Assembly: GCA_037178855.1 (NCBI GenBank)
Contig: JASJZC010000001.1
Span: 4,340,001 to 4,404,000, forward strand
Direction: 5' to 3'
Origin: Oscheius sp. JU75
Taxonomy: Eukaryota; Nematoda; Chromadorea; Rhabditida; Rhabditidae
Length of the DNA stretch: 64,000 nucleotides
The notes beneath the pieces were generated by a model, which made no database searches, was not told the origin of the DNA, and worked only from the letters and a program-made list of their open reading frames with translations. The position numbers and the translations under genes were made by a program. Shown piece after piece: positions 1-11,377 of the stretch (its first letter is position 1; each line of letters starts with the position of its first letter).

Positions 1-1632
1 CGGCTCACTGAAAATAGGTGTGGTGTTTATGGGCATCTCGGCTCTTTTGTACCTCACGGAACCCACTTTCCCTTAAGCACTAATTTCAATTACGAATACC
101 TAAGCTTTTATTAGTGTAACGCAGGACGAGTATCCAGCAATTAAGAGAACCTAGATATTTTGAAACAGCAAGTGGTTACACTTTAGTGATTAAGTACTTT
201 TATGGAACTGTAGCTACTGGATAGTCCGTTCCGTGTATTTCAAAAGAACCCGCATCTCTAGTAGTTTCGAAGCTAAAGTTAAGGTCCCGCGATTTCGATT
301 TCGTATGTTTCACTGGACTTGTCATCTTTCTTTTGTCAACCTGTCTCGGACAGACTACATTGTTTTTTTTCTAATTTTGAAATATTCGAGATCAGCATGG
401 TAATTTTTACTCACAACATCTATTGTTGTCAGTGACAGCCCCTGAACTTTCGGTATTCAAATGCGTCTCTAGACTGTCTGGACAAACATTGGTACCAGAT
501 GGCTTCGCTGATTCATGGGGTACCGGAAGAGATTGTCTCTGAACAAGTTTTTGTCTGAAGTCTTGAAGAGTTCAAGCATAAAGACTTTGAAAAAGACATT
601 CGAATCCCTTTCCTCGAATCCCGGCCCTTCCCCCGAGGTATTATTATCGGTTATGGTTTTCTCTCGTGACAGATCTCTGACTCTTCAAGGTCCGCTCATC
701 TCATTTCATTTCGGCTTAACGCGTCTGGCAATTAGTGGCCAGAAGGCGGGAAAGAGAGCAGTGGTCAGCGAACCAACAGCTGGCCCAACAGTGTGCACTA
801 TCGATTCCTTGGTCTGGCTGTCATTCTTTCTCTGAACAGGATCTTCCCCCTAGGAAGTCTGTTTACGCGAGAGTAGTCTCTTATCTCACCTGGTCACTTA
901 TCACCCCGTCTTCGTGTCTCTTTTCTATCCTTCCTACCTTTTTTTTACAAGAGCACAACATGCTTATGGCTTGTTCGGTCAGCTGTTTACTGCCTCACTT
1001 GCTCGGAAAGATCGATCCACGTTCTTTGTTTACTTTCAAATCGTGTGTATTCATGGCTAGGCGTCGTCATGGCAGTCATTTTTAGCGCTTCATCAAATCC
1101 CTCTTCGTGTACGGGTCACATGTATAGACGAGGGGAACGGGATAAAAACATCCTCCTTTGCATTTTGCTTTTACTCTCCCCGCGTAAACATTCGCAGTCT
1201 CCTCTTCACACTTTTTCGGAGCCAATGATTCATTTTTTAGCCTATAACCGTTGTATGAATGTATCTCGAGTAGTCCAATCTTGAGCTCTGTAGGCTTTAG
1301 ATAGAGTAATCTTCACATAGTTCTTTCTCAAAGACCAGTCATTTTATTGTCAAGCTTATGATTTTTAGAAGGATGGGTTGAGTAATTCAAAAGATCTCCT
1401 GACACCCAAAGGGAAGCCTTTCCAGGCCAGACTTCCACGTGAGAAACTGCTGTTACTGGCTGGGTACATATAAAATTGCTTGAGGTTAGATGGCACGGGA
1501 GAGATTCGCACTCAGTTGTCAAAAGCCTTATTGAATACACTAAACCTGTAAATTCATCAGAGGAAGAAACCATTCTACTAATTGTCCTTCCTAATCTTTT
1601 GCTTTCGGTAACTATTGACGGAAATCTTGTGA

Positions 1633-1683
<51 letters not shown>

Positions 1684-1690
1684 CTAATCA
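1..1690. other. No supported gene; possible stray exon near 515-646
   Basis: No recognisable protein family is seen here. The only coding-like piece is an open stretch on the plus strand from 515 to about 646. It is rich in Lys and Ser and is followed by a possible donor (GAG then gtatta). It could be a 5' exon of the downstream TRPM gene, but nothing proves it. Confidence 0.3.
1636..1679. repeat. (CT)n microsatellite
   Basis: About 22 uninterrupted CT units directly upstream of a candidate exon. It could act as a long pyrimidine tract for the next acceptor. Confidence 0.95.
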
Positions 1691-1719
1691 GAAGCAGATG
1701 TTCCAACAATGCACCTCTG

Positions 1720-2510
1720 TTTTTTCCAAGAAATCAATATATCAGAAATTACAGAGCCGAAACGGGAGCGTCTCCTTCTCAATCGGGATTCATCCCCTCG
1801 CCAATCCTGGCGATCCATCCTACCTCGGGGTAAGTAGCTCCTATTTCTGCCCTTGTTTTGGACTGATAAGCCCCTGTCTGCTGAGCACCTCAGTTTTTCA
1901 GTTCTCCCGTCTGCTCCGGAATGAGCTCTCGTACTCTGACACACAACTAGCTATGAAAAGACGCGACGAACTCGAGATGAAAAGACTTTTGGGTCCGGAG
2001 GTCGAAGAAGACCACATGGGAATTCCGGAAACTGCATCGGTGAGTTCCTTTTTTAAGTCCCATCACTTCTCGCGCTCAAAACAATACGGGCGAACACTGG
2101 AAGAAAGTATTTTTAAGAGATTGACAGACAAACAGATCCGTGTTCTTTTGAATTATCTTTGATAATAAAAAATATGGATGGGTATATCAAAAAAGCGTAT
2201 CTACAAGTTTCCAACCCCATCTTCCAGCTACGATCTCTAGCAAGAAGGTCCCTCAATCGAGCTGACAACGTGGATGAAGGCGAAGACGACGCCTTCAATG
2301 AGATGGAAGTAGATGTGGCTGCCAAGAAAAGACGGAGACGACATCGACGACGAAGTGGCAGCTTCACAGGCGGTGCCAACCCTCGAAAGTACAGAAACCT
2401 TGTCGGCTATGCCATTCCCCTACCCCAATGCGCATAACAACGATTGGAGAGACATGTTGATTATCACAGAGTACCAAGAAGATACGGAAGTCAGACACTC
2501 GGATACTGAG
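1720..2510 (+). CDS. Candidate exons, unrecognised; perhaps TRPM N-terminus
   Basis: Four exon-like blocks can be joined with consistent phase: one ending at 1829 (donor gtaagt), 1894-2039 (donor gtgagt), 2228-2388, and 2450-2510 (donor gtaagt). They encode a hydrophilic protein with an acidic run (DEGEDDAFNEMEVD) followed by a basic run (KKRRRRHRRR), without a family I recognise. A frame change near 2390 is best explained by a roughly 60-nt intron (2389-2449) with a poor pyrimidine tract. The blocks may be the variable N-terminus of the TRPM channel that follows, or a small separate gene ending in the exon around 2718-2790. RNA evidence is needed to choose. Confidence 0.4.
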
Positions 2511-2514
2511 GTAA

Positions 2515-2540
2515 GTCTCTCTCTCTCTCTCTCTCTCTCT
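2515..2540. repeat. (CT)n microsatellite at a splice donor
   Basis: The donor gtaagt at 2511 runs straight into 13 CT units, so the microsatellite forms the start of the intron. The run is shorter than the one at 1636-1679. Confidence 0.9.
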
Positions 2541-2789
2541 GACCTTGAAGGAACTCTCTCCCCTAAACCAGTAATCTTTTTCGACTGTTCCGTTTCCTAT
2601 GGTCACTGTTTTTCCTCGTGCGTCTTTTCCGTCTGTTTGCCTCGGGGATAATGGTCACTCCCTCCTCTACGGTCCTACAAGATCATTAGCGCCTTCTTGA
2701 CAAGCCTTTTCCGTCTCTCGTTCAGTTCTTTATGTCTTTCGACCATGCGGCTCGAGACTCTCAAGCGTTCCAATGACAAGAATTCTACG

Positions 2790-3530
2790 GTAGGTTACTC
2801 GCTTGACTATACGACTTTCTTCTCCGAGGTCTCCAAACCAGAGCATTTGTACATACTTTGATGACCACTAACTACAGAACACAGCTATTCCATTAGTCTC
2901 TCTGCTTCAACCTTGTAAAACGAGACATAAAACGGCTGATCGTAAATCTTCAAAGGTTCCGAAACCGAAAAGAATCGCGACCAATCAGACCATCTAGGGG
3001 AAGCTGTACGAAGTCGCCATTTCGACATTAGTAAACTTTTGCTCACGTGGCGCTCAGGAAATGCTCAGACAAAACAATAAACTGATAAGGAAGCTTCAGA
3101 TTCTTCTGTCCGTATCCGTCTATACACACTCGTTATATAATGCCTCAGGCTAACTTTTAACCCGTATTTTAGTATTCCTTGTGCAACTGTCGTGTCTGTA
3201 GAGCCAAAAATAATTTGACAGGATAGCTTAATATACAACGACAGAAAGATTGAGAACAATGCTCTTTGGAGGTCAAAATGGCTAAATAGAAACTGAATCA
3301 CAACTGGTCGAAAGATCGAAAAGATTGGAGAGAACGCTTGATGTGAGGTCACAGAGAGGATGTTTTTGAAACAATTCCCTTGTCGACAGCGATCTCGATA
3401 ACCATCTCTCGACTTTTCGTACAGCGTTCTCGACTCCTTTATTGACTCTTTACCCGGTATACCTCTTTGTGAGTATTCCGTTTTGACTGTTCTGGTTCGG
3501 AAGGGAACGTTCCGGTCTGACTGTCGTTTG
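2790..3530. other. Non-coding stretch
   Basis: No convincing exon is seen on either strand. It is probably a long 5' intron of the TRPM gene, or intergenic sequence. Confidence 0.5.
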
Positions 3531-3539
3531 AAAGGGGAA

Positions 3540-6500
3540 CAGTATCCAGAAACCACATTGACTATTCAGATTCCACGAAACTCTAGCGAGGGATTCCTGC
3601 ATCCGCGGGATCTCAGCTACCCTCCCCAACCTCCGCCACCCCTTTTCCACCAGATGAAATTCACCAGCTCTAATTTGGTAGGATTCCCTAATCAGTTTCT
3701 AGCCTCACACTTTCAGTCCCTCAATCGAAATCAATGGATCCAGGACACCTTCTACCGACGAGAATGCTCCAGATTTGTACCGACAAACAGAGATCCGGAA
3801 AAGTTTGATAATTTCCCGGGGTCTTTTTAAAAACAATTTTAGATGTGGCTGTGGCCGAGTCCGAAGTGCTCACATAGACATACCAACCTTGACGGAGAAT
3901 CTCTTAATCAGCCAGGTCAGTATATGATGCGATTAGAGGGGTCAGATCGTAGTTCGAAGACTGCTGTCTGCTGTTGAGGCCTTTTCGGTCCACAAATAGC
4001 AGTTGCATAATGCACGATTCAGGGCCCGGAGATGATAGAAAAGAAGAGAAAGAACACCCAGGATGAGGATAGTGAAGGTATCAAAATCCGACCCAGGAGG
4101 ACAAACAGAAATGTGACGGAAAAGTGGAGTCTTCGCAAGCATACCATACTTTTGCCTACGGACGCCTTTGGTCAGATTGAGTTCCAAGGTTTGACGATTC
4201 TCCGTTCCAGTCTCATAAAATCCTAGGTGGACCACATCCCTACAAGGCCCAGTATGTGAGACTGAGCTTCGATACTGACCCGGCCCATATCATGTCTCTC
4301 TTCGAGCATGTCTGGCAGATCGCTCCGCCTAAACTGATCATCACGGTTCATGGTGGTACAGGACAATTTGAGTAAGTTTTATGCTTGTCTGACAAAAATC
4401 CTTTTTCAGCCTGCAAGCCAAACTGGCCAGAGTTTTCCGCAAGGGTCTCTTAAAAGCTGCTCTTACGACTGGAGCCTGGATTTTCACGAGCGGTGTGGAT
4501 TCGGGAGTTGTGAAGCATGTGGCAGCTGCCTGGGAAGGTACAGTCCTCCAACTTGTTTGAGTTTATTGATCTTTAGGAGCCGGTTCCTCGTCCAGAAGCA
4601 AGGTAGTCTGTATCGGAATCACTCCATGGGGAATTCTGAAGAAGAGAGACGAGCTGATTGGAGCTGACAAGGTCGTCCCCTACTATTCAAACTCTGGCAA
4701 CAAAACTCGACTGAATGCTCTGAACAATCGACACTCGTATTTTTTGCTAGTGGACAATGGAACAGTCGGCAGGTAGAGTCACTTTACTTTTCAGTGTTCA
4801 GTTAGAGCTCGCATATCTGAAACTTATTCTCACAACCAAAAGAGTTCAGATACGGAGGTGAAGTGATCCTTCGCAAACGCCTCGAGACCTACATAGGCCA
4901 GAAGCAGAAGATTTTTGGAGGAACAAGGAGTGTTCCTGTTGTATCTGTGGTTCTCGAGGGAGGAAGTTGTACGATTCGGGCTGTCCTGGACTATGTGACC
5001 AAGTAAGTTCGATACAACTGACTCTAATACCCCTACAGTGTTCCAAGAGTGCCTGTTGTGATCTGCGACGGATCGGGTAGAGCAGCAGACATGTTGGCCT
5101 TTGCTCATCAAACAGTACTGGACGACGGGACCTTGCCGGACGGTGTCCGTCCCCAGTTGAAACAGCTCGTAGAAAGAGTCTTCAATTGTCCATCGCCGTC
5201 AGCTGACAGAATCGTTTCGGAACTCGTCATGTGTGCCCAACAGAAACATTTGGTAGGACTTCTGGATCAAAGGTTTAATCTCTTCAGATGACAATTTTCC
5301 GTCTCGGTGAGAGACATGATGTGGACCATGCCATCTTGACAGCTCTTTTGAAGGGACAGAATCTGTCCCCATTCGATCAACTCTCGCTTGCACTGGCCTG
5401 GAACCGTGTCGACATTGCCAGATCGGACATCTTTGCTCAGCCATACGACTGGCCTCAGTCTGCCCTCTACAACGCCATGATGGAAGCCCTGATCCACGAC
5501 AGAGTCGATTTTGTTCGATTACTATTGGAGAATGGTGTCAGTATGCAGCAGTTCTTGACTATCGGACGCCTCGAAGAGCTCTACAATACTGTACGTTTCA
5601 GTTTTCTTTGCCGTGCCCCGCTTTTCGTATAAATTTAAAAGGCTAATTGTATAGTTTCGTCCTGGTATATTTGCTATCATTTTTATGCTCTCCATGAGAA
5701 AAATTGAATAAGTTCTGTCTCCTGGTCAGTGAAATTACTCGTCCGAAACTGAGAATTCGGCGCGGCGCCCTTTCAAATACAAGCGCGCCACACCCGGTCT
5801 CATTGCCAACTCATTGCTAGTAGCCAAGCTCAAGTAACTAGATGTGGTTCAGGACAAAGGCCCCCCGAACACGCTGTATTACATTGTGAGAGACGTGGTG
5901 AAGATCAAAGCAGGCTATCAGTACAGGCTTCCGCATATTGGAATGGTAATTGAGAAGCTGATGGGCAATGCCTACAAGTCGTCTTACACTTCGAGAGACT
6001 TCCGTCAGCAGTATTCCGCCTTCAATAAGAAGCACAAGGTATCTGTTCCCCTGAAACCATAAAGTAAAATGTTCAGTCGCGAACCAAAATGGTCAAATCT
6101 GCTCTAGCTTCAGCTGCCAGTCGTTCTCGAGGAGGATCTGTGCTGTCCAGACAGGCCACCGAGCCCATTCTGGGACACTTCACGGCCTCGATGAATGATA
6201 CCCATGCACTGAGTGAGAATATGATGGCCGCTCCGAGTGGCAACAGAGCTCTGAGCAATCATATTCTTTGGAGAAGCGCCTTTCGACGAGACAATCCTAT
6301 CAACCCGCTACTGATGCAGCCTCCGCATTTGAATGATTCCAGGGATTTTGATGAGGAGATTGAAGAAGGTAGGTAGCACTCTCTTTTTCTCTCCCTACTA
6401 TTCTGATATTCACAAGGAAAGTTACAGAGCCCTCTGTGTCCAGTGCCGACGGGACTGCAAGTCGCGAGTTCGAATTCCGCTATCCCTACTCGGAACTTTT

Positions 6501-9500
6501 GATCTGGGCAGTGCTGACCAAGAGACAAGAGATGGCTCTCTGTATGTGGCAACACGTTTGTTTATTCCTTCGAACAAGAAAATAATGATCTTTAGGGAGA
6601 AGAGGCCATGGCTAAAGCGCTTATCGCTTGTAGATTGTACAAGAGTCTGGCAACCGAGGCAGCTGAAGACTATCTCGAAGTGGAAATTTGTGATGAGCTG
6701 AAGAAGTACTCAGAGTAGGACCTGTACTCCTGGTTTTTTACTATCTATTATGTTCAGAGACTTTCGGATGCTGTCAATGGAGCTGCTAGAACATTGCTAT
6801 CAACAGGATGACACCCAGACTCTTCAACTCTTGACCTACGAACTGTCCAACTGGGGCAGACAGACATGTCTTTCGCTGGCTGTCGTCGTCAACAACAAAC
6901 AGTTCTTGGCCCATCCTTGCTGTCAAATTCTGTTGGCTGATCTCTGGCACGGAGGTCTCCGTATTCGAAGTCATTCCAATATGAAAGTCATTATGGGTCT
7001 CATCTGCTTCCCGTTCATCCTGTCTTTAGAATTCAAGTCGCGCGAAGAACTCATGAATCAGTGAGTTCTTTAAAAAGGGAAACCAACCAAACTATCTAAC
7101 CTATTATAGAGGATTCTCATATATTCATTTCCAGACCTCAAAGAGCAGCAGAGCACGAGCACGACATAGCCGAGACAAGCAGTTCCTCTAGTTCGAGTTC
7201 GAGTTCCTCCGATGGTTCCTCGTCCGACAGCTCTGACTTTGACGATGATGACGACAAGGTGCAGTTCCTGATGTTCAGTTCCAGACGAATTGTTTAGCTA
7301 GACACAGACAAAGAGATCCAGCACAAGAAAAGCAGAAAGATGTCGCATGGCAGTGTTCAATCTCTTAACTTGGCTACGGTACGAGTACTTTATAGAAATC
7401 TGATACTCTGTTCAGATCTTCCAAAGCAGACATCGCCGCCGTCCAAAAGACCGAATAGAGACCCGGGACACCGATATCAGCTGCAATGAGGCTCGCGTAG
7501 AAAATGGTGATGCTCTATCCTATGGCACGTTTGTAGGTCTGTTGTCCTGTGGCTTTGCATGCTTTCTAATTTGCACTCTTTAATGTTTGCATGCGCATTT
7601 CGAGCATCCTTTCACAATTCGGAACACCAACTATAGGTGTCGACACACAAGGAGATGCGTTTAAATATTGGTACAAAACAATAGTTAATTTTGCGAAAGT
7701 GCATGGCTCAAATAATTAAATATACAATTCAGTCTTGAAAGCAAAAGGCATTCAGCGTCTTTTCAGGCCAAGCAGGAACCATCTCGCCCCCCTCATTTGT
7801 TCGAAAACGCCTGCAATCGTGGAAAGATCCGATCAGTCGAACCGCCAAGAGCGATGTCAGTACCAAGACGTCCATAGCTGGCTCAAAGACGACAGTAGTC
7901 GAAAATGGAAAACTGTCAGTGGCTGTGACCAAGGAGAGCGGAATCCCGGAAAAGTTGAACAGATTCGCCTTCGGAACAACGATTCCCAGAATGGTGGGTA
8001 GCATTCCTTAATTGAGAGTGTGGGTATCCTTCCAGAGACAGATCAAACTGAAGAGGAAGTTCTACGAGTTTTTCGCGGCTCCAATTACGTGAGAACATTG
8101 CAATTTTATGAAAATCAAAGTTTACAGAACCTTCTGGGGCTGGTGCATCTCGTTTATGGTCTTTATGTGCACCTTCACAGTCGTCCTGCTCATCCGTACC
8201 CCTCTGAATGCAGCTCCCGTCGAATGGTTCCTCTTCTTTTATGTTTTTGCCTTTGGCTGCGAGTACTTCCGGAAGTTCATCATGTCCGAAATGGAACCGC
8301 TCTCTCAAAAAATCCGCTATTTCTTCTCGAACTTCTGGAATACCGTCACCATTACAGCCATCGTCATGTTCTTCATCGGGTTTGCTATGCGACTCTGCCG
8401 GTAGACTTCCCCCCTGTGCGGTAAAGAATCAGTTGTTTCAGGTCTGTTCAGATCCGATCCTATGGGAGAGTCGTTCTGGCCTGTGACTCAGTCCTCTGGG
8501 CCATGAAGCTGCTCGACTATGCCAGTGTCCATCCAAAACTCGGACCCTACATTACGATGGCCGGCAAGATGGCCAGTTCCCTCATAATAAGTTAAGTAAT
8601 TTCGAACCTTTAGATCCAAAATATGGTCTACATTATCATCATGCTCATGGTAGCTCTTCTGGGTTTTGGTCTGGCGCGTCAGTCGATCACATACCCGAAC
8701 GAGGACTTCCATTGGCTGCTGGTTAGGAATATCTTCTACAAACCCTACTTCATGCTCTATGGAGAGGTTTACGCCGACGAGATTGATACCTGCGGGGATG
8801 AAGGTTCCTTTTTGTTGAACTCTACTGTCCAACTGTCTTAGCTCTGACTTCAAAACTTCAAGTACTGTAATAATCCCGATATTCAGCCTGGGATACCCAT
8901 TTCGAGGACGGTACACCTCTGTCACTGTCAACTAATGGGACCATGAGAAGTACCTGCGTTCCAGGCCATTGGATCCCTCCCATCCTGACCACAATCTTCC
9001 TCCTCATCGCTAACATTCTTCTCATGAGCATGCTCATCGCCATTTTTAAGTATACAGAGTCCGATTCTCTCCGAAAACTAACGAATTCAGTCACATCTTT
9101 GACTCGACCACAGAATACTCCCAGCAGATTTGGCTCTTCGAGAGGTACAGACAGGTGATGGAATATGAGAGTACACCCGTCTTGCCTCCTCCCTTCACTC
9201 CGATCAGTCATCTAGCCATGTTGATACAGTACATCCGCTGGAGATGCTGCTGTGTGCCGAAAGAGGAACCGGATCCCAATGCTAAGAAGCGGCACGTCTT
9301 TGACTACTCTCTCAGTAAGTTTTGTGCCCTCTGGGTATCTTAAAATCTGCTTTAAGAACTGTTCCTCTCCCCTGATCAGGTAGAAAAACTGCACGATTTC
9401 GAAGAAGATTGCATGGACGACTTGTCGAGAGAAAAGGAACACAAGCAGAGGACCAGCAATGAGGAAAGGATCTATCGGACGGCAGAGAGGTTGGTAGCAG

Positions 9501-10754
9501 GCCATATAAAACTGAAGACAATTTAGAACGGAGACCATTCTGAGTCGTGTCATGGAACTGCAGTCGAAAGAAACTACTGGCAGAGAAACTCTCGTCGAAA
9601 TGGACACTAGACTACAGACTGTCGAAAAGAATCAGCTTGAAATGCTAGAGTTGATGAGGATACTTGCAAGTCAGGCTATGAGAGGAGCCAGTCCGGAACC
9701 TGACATTGGCATCAATCTTGAACTCATCGTCGACTCTCCAGAGGAAGAAGAGGACGAGGAAGTTAAGAGTGGCGGCTTGGCACCGTTACCTCTCAGGAAG
9801 AGACTTCGGACCAATACCATCTGTGGTAGGTGTCTAAGTGTCTGGTTCTTACAGAGATTTCAGGCGCCGACAGACAAACGAGAGAGGATACAGACGAAGG
9901 TGGATTGACCTCTCCTCTTCCCGGTACCTTCCGCACCCGCTTCAGTAGCATGGCTTCACTGGATGCGTCAGCCAGACAACTGTAAGTTTTTACTTTTTGA
10001 CCAGGAATTCATCTTCCGTATTAACAATATATTACAAAGCTGTGCATCTTATCAAGAGCTACAGTTCTTCGAAGAGCGCGCCAAATGGATAATCATCTCG
10101 CTGCCACTAACTACTATTTGATCAGAGTGTGTTTCAAAACCTGAACGTATTTCATTCCTATTCTCTTGTCCATTCGCTCTAAATAAGACCAAATCCGATA
10201 GGAGTAGGTTCAAGTAGTTAAGAGGCAGAGAAACAGTATAATTGTCGGTACATGTCCTGTACCGTCCAAATAACACATGTTCCAGACACCGCCACTCGAA
10301 GAGGAGACGTCACGATGCCTATACTTCGATCACGGATGGCATTATCTTCGACAGAGACCGACGTCCTTTTGCCCGTTGCCACAGCAATATCGAGGCTCCG
10401 GACTCACCGAACCTCAGTGATCTGCCCCATTCTGGGGATGAGACCCAGATGAAGAAGTCGTCATTGGCTGAAAAGAGACAGCTAAGTGACGTCGTCGAAG
10501 CTCTCCAGAAGAAAGAAGAAGAGGAAGATTTGGCGGATTGCGAGCTGACGATGAGTGAGATTGACGAGACAATGACCAATGTGGATCCGATCGAGAGGCG
10601 TAGCACTGTTGGCAGCAAGGTAATTTTTTTTTCACGGTGATCGTAACAAAATAACGCGTTTTAGGACGGAATCATGTTCGAGGTGGTGGACGAAGAGCAG
10701 AGAGTTCCACAGCCAAGTCCGCAGCGAGTCGACTCCCCGAAACATCCGCTTTAA
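3540..10754 (+). CDS. TRPM-family cation channel
   Basis: A plasma-membrane non-selective cation channel of the TRPM family (C. elegans relatives are GON-2, GTL-1 and GTL-2). About 30 exons can be joined in phase; the part from 3717 alone gives roughly 1,680 codons. Landmarks in order: the N-terminal [11 protein letters not shown] block followed by a CRCG-like Cys motif; the SLOG-type TRPM homology region ([25 protein letters not shown]); helical MHR repeats; a Ser-rich then Asp-rich linker at 7135-7258; the TM region from 8035; the pore segment [18 protein letters not shown] in exon 8614-8803; TM6 and the TRP-helix region; and a coiled coil in exon 9527-9825. The stop is the taa ending at 10754. 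No alpha-kinase or Nudix domain follows, so this is a plain channel without a chanzyme domain. The first exon is not settled: 3540-3677 is the earliest exon I trust. One intron appears to be GC-AG (8572-8613). Confidence 0.93.
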
Positions 10755-10904
10755 CAATTACATCCGGTGCTATATTCTGTTTAGTATCTCCCCAATAACG
10801 GGTCCAAAATTTGTCTTATACAGACTTCCAAAAAAAAAACAATCCCCGAGTGCTTTTATATACTTTGAAACAGGTTGTCGATTAGCCGAGATCTTTACGG
10901 GCTC

Positions 10905-10910
10905 AATAAA
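10905..10910 (+). terminator. Poly(A) signal AATAAA
   Basis: A canonical hexamer about 150 nt after the TRPM stop codon, with no competing gene on this strand. It is the likely 3' processing signal. Confidence 0.6.
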
Positions 10911-11179
10911 TATGCCAATTTCATCAAACTAAATGTAAGAACGTTGTTATAGGCGCCCAAACATTGTTAACTGGGGCTAGACCGTCTGTAATTGTTCGCT
11001 AGTATCAAGACACCTGAACTCAATCCAAGAACAGCTGACGCAAGGAGCGATCTTCGTCTTCTCTTATCAAAAAGTTGGGAAAGAAAGACCTCCCCAGCCA
11101 GGCCGTAAAATAAAATAAGCCACATGCTGTTGCTTCTTCTTGTTTTCATGAAACATGTTGTGTGGATCCTAGCTTGTCC

Positions 11180-11377
11180 TTTCTTTTTGTCCCTGCACGC
11201 TTCTGAACTTAACTCTGGTCTTTGACTGTTCTCCTCCCCTTTCCTCCGCCCCTTTTTTCTCTCTGCGTGTGACGCGTCGTCATTCTCGCACTCTCTCCCC
11301 TCCCCATATTCTCTCACCAACTGATGTTTCGATCCGTCCGCTGATCTTTCCATCCTCTCTTCTCTACCCAGTGCAGA
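11180..11377 (+). promoter_or_regulatory. Pyrimidine-rich upstream region of the nuclear receptor
   Basis: A strongly CT-rich stretch directly before the likely start codon at 11378, ending in an acceptor-like cag. It may be the 5' UTR or promoter region, or an outron if trans-splicing occurs. No defined binding site is visible. Confidence 0.3.

Noticed and set aside
1684..1944. 86-residue basic open frame on the minus strand
   Set aside because: It is antisense to candidate exons that have proper donors and acceptors, while this frame has none.
2310..2315. Possible frameshift between two overlapping coding-like frames near 2313
   Set aside because: A roughly 60-nt intron (2389-2449) joins the two frames without any frameshift.
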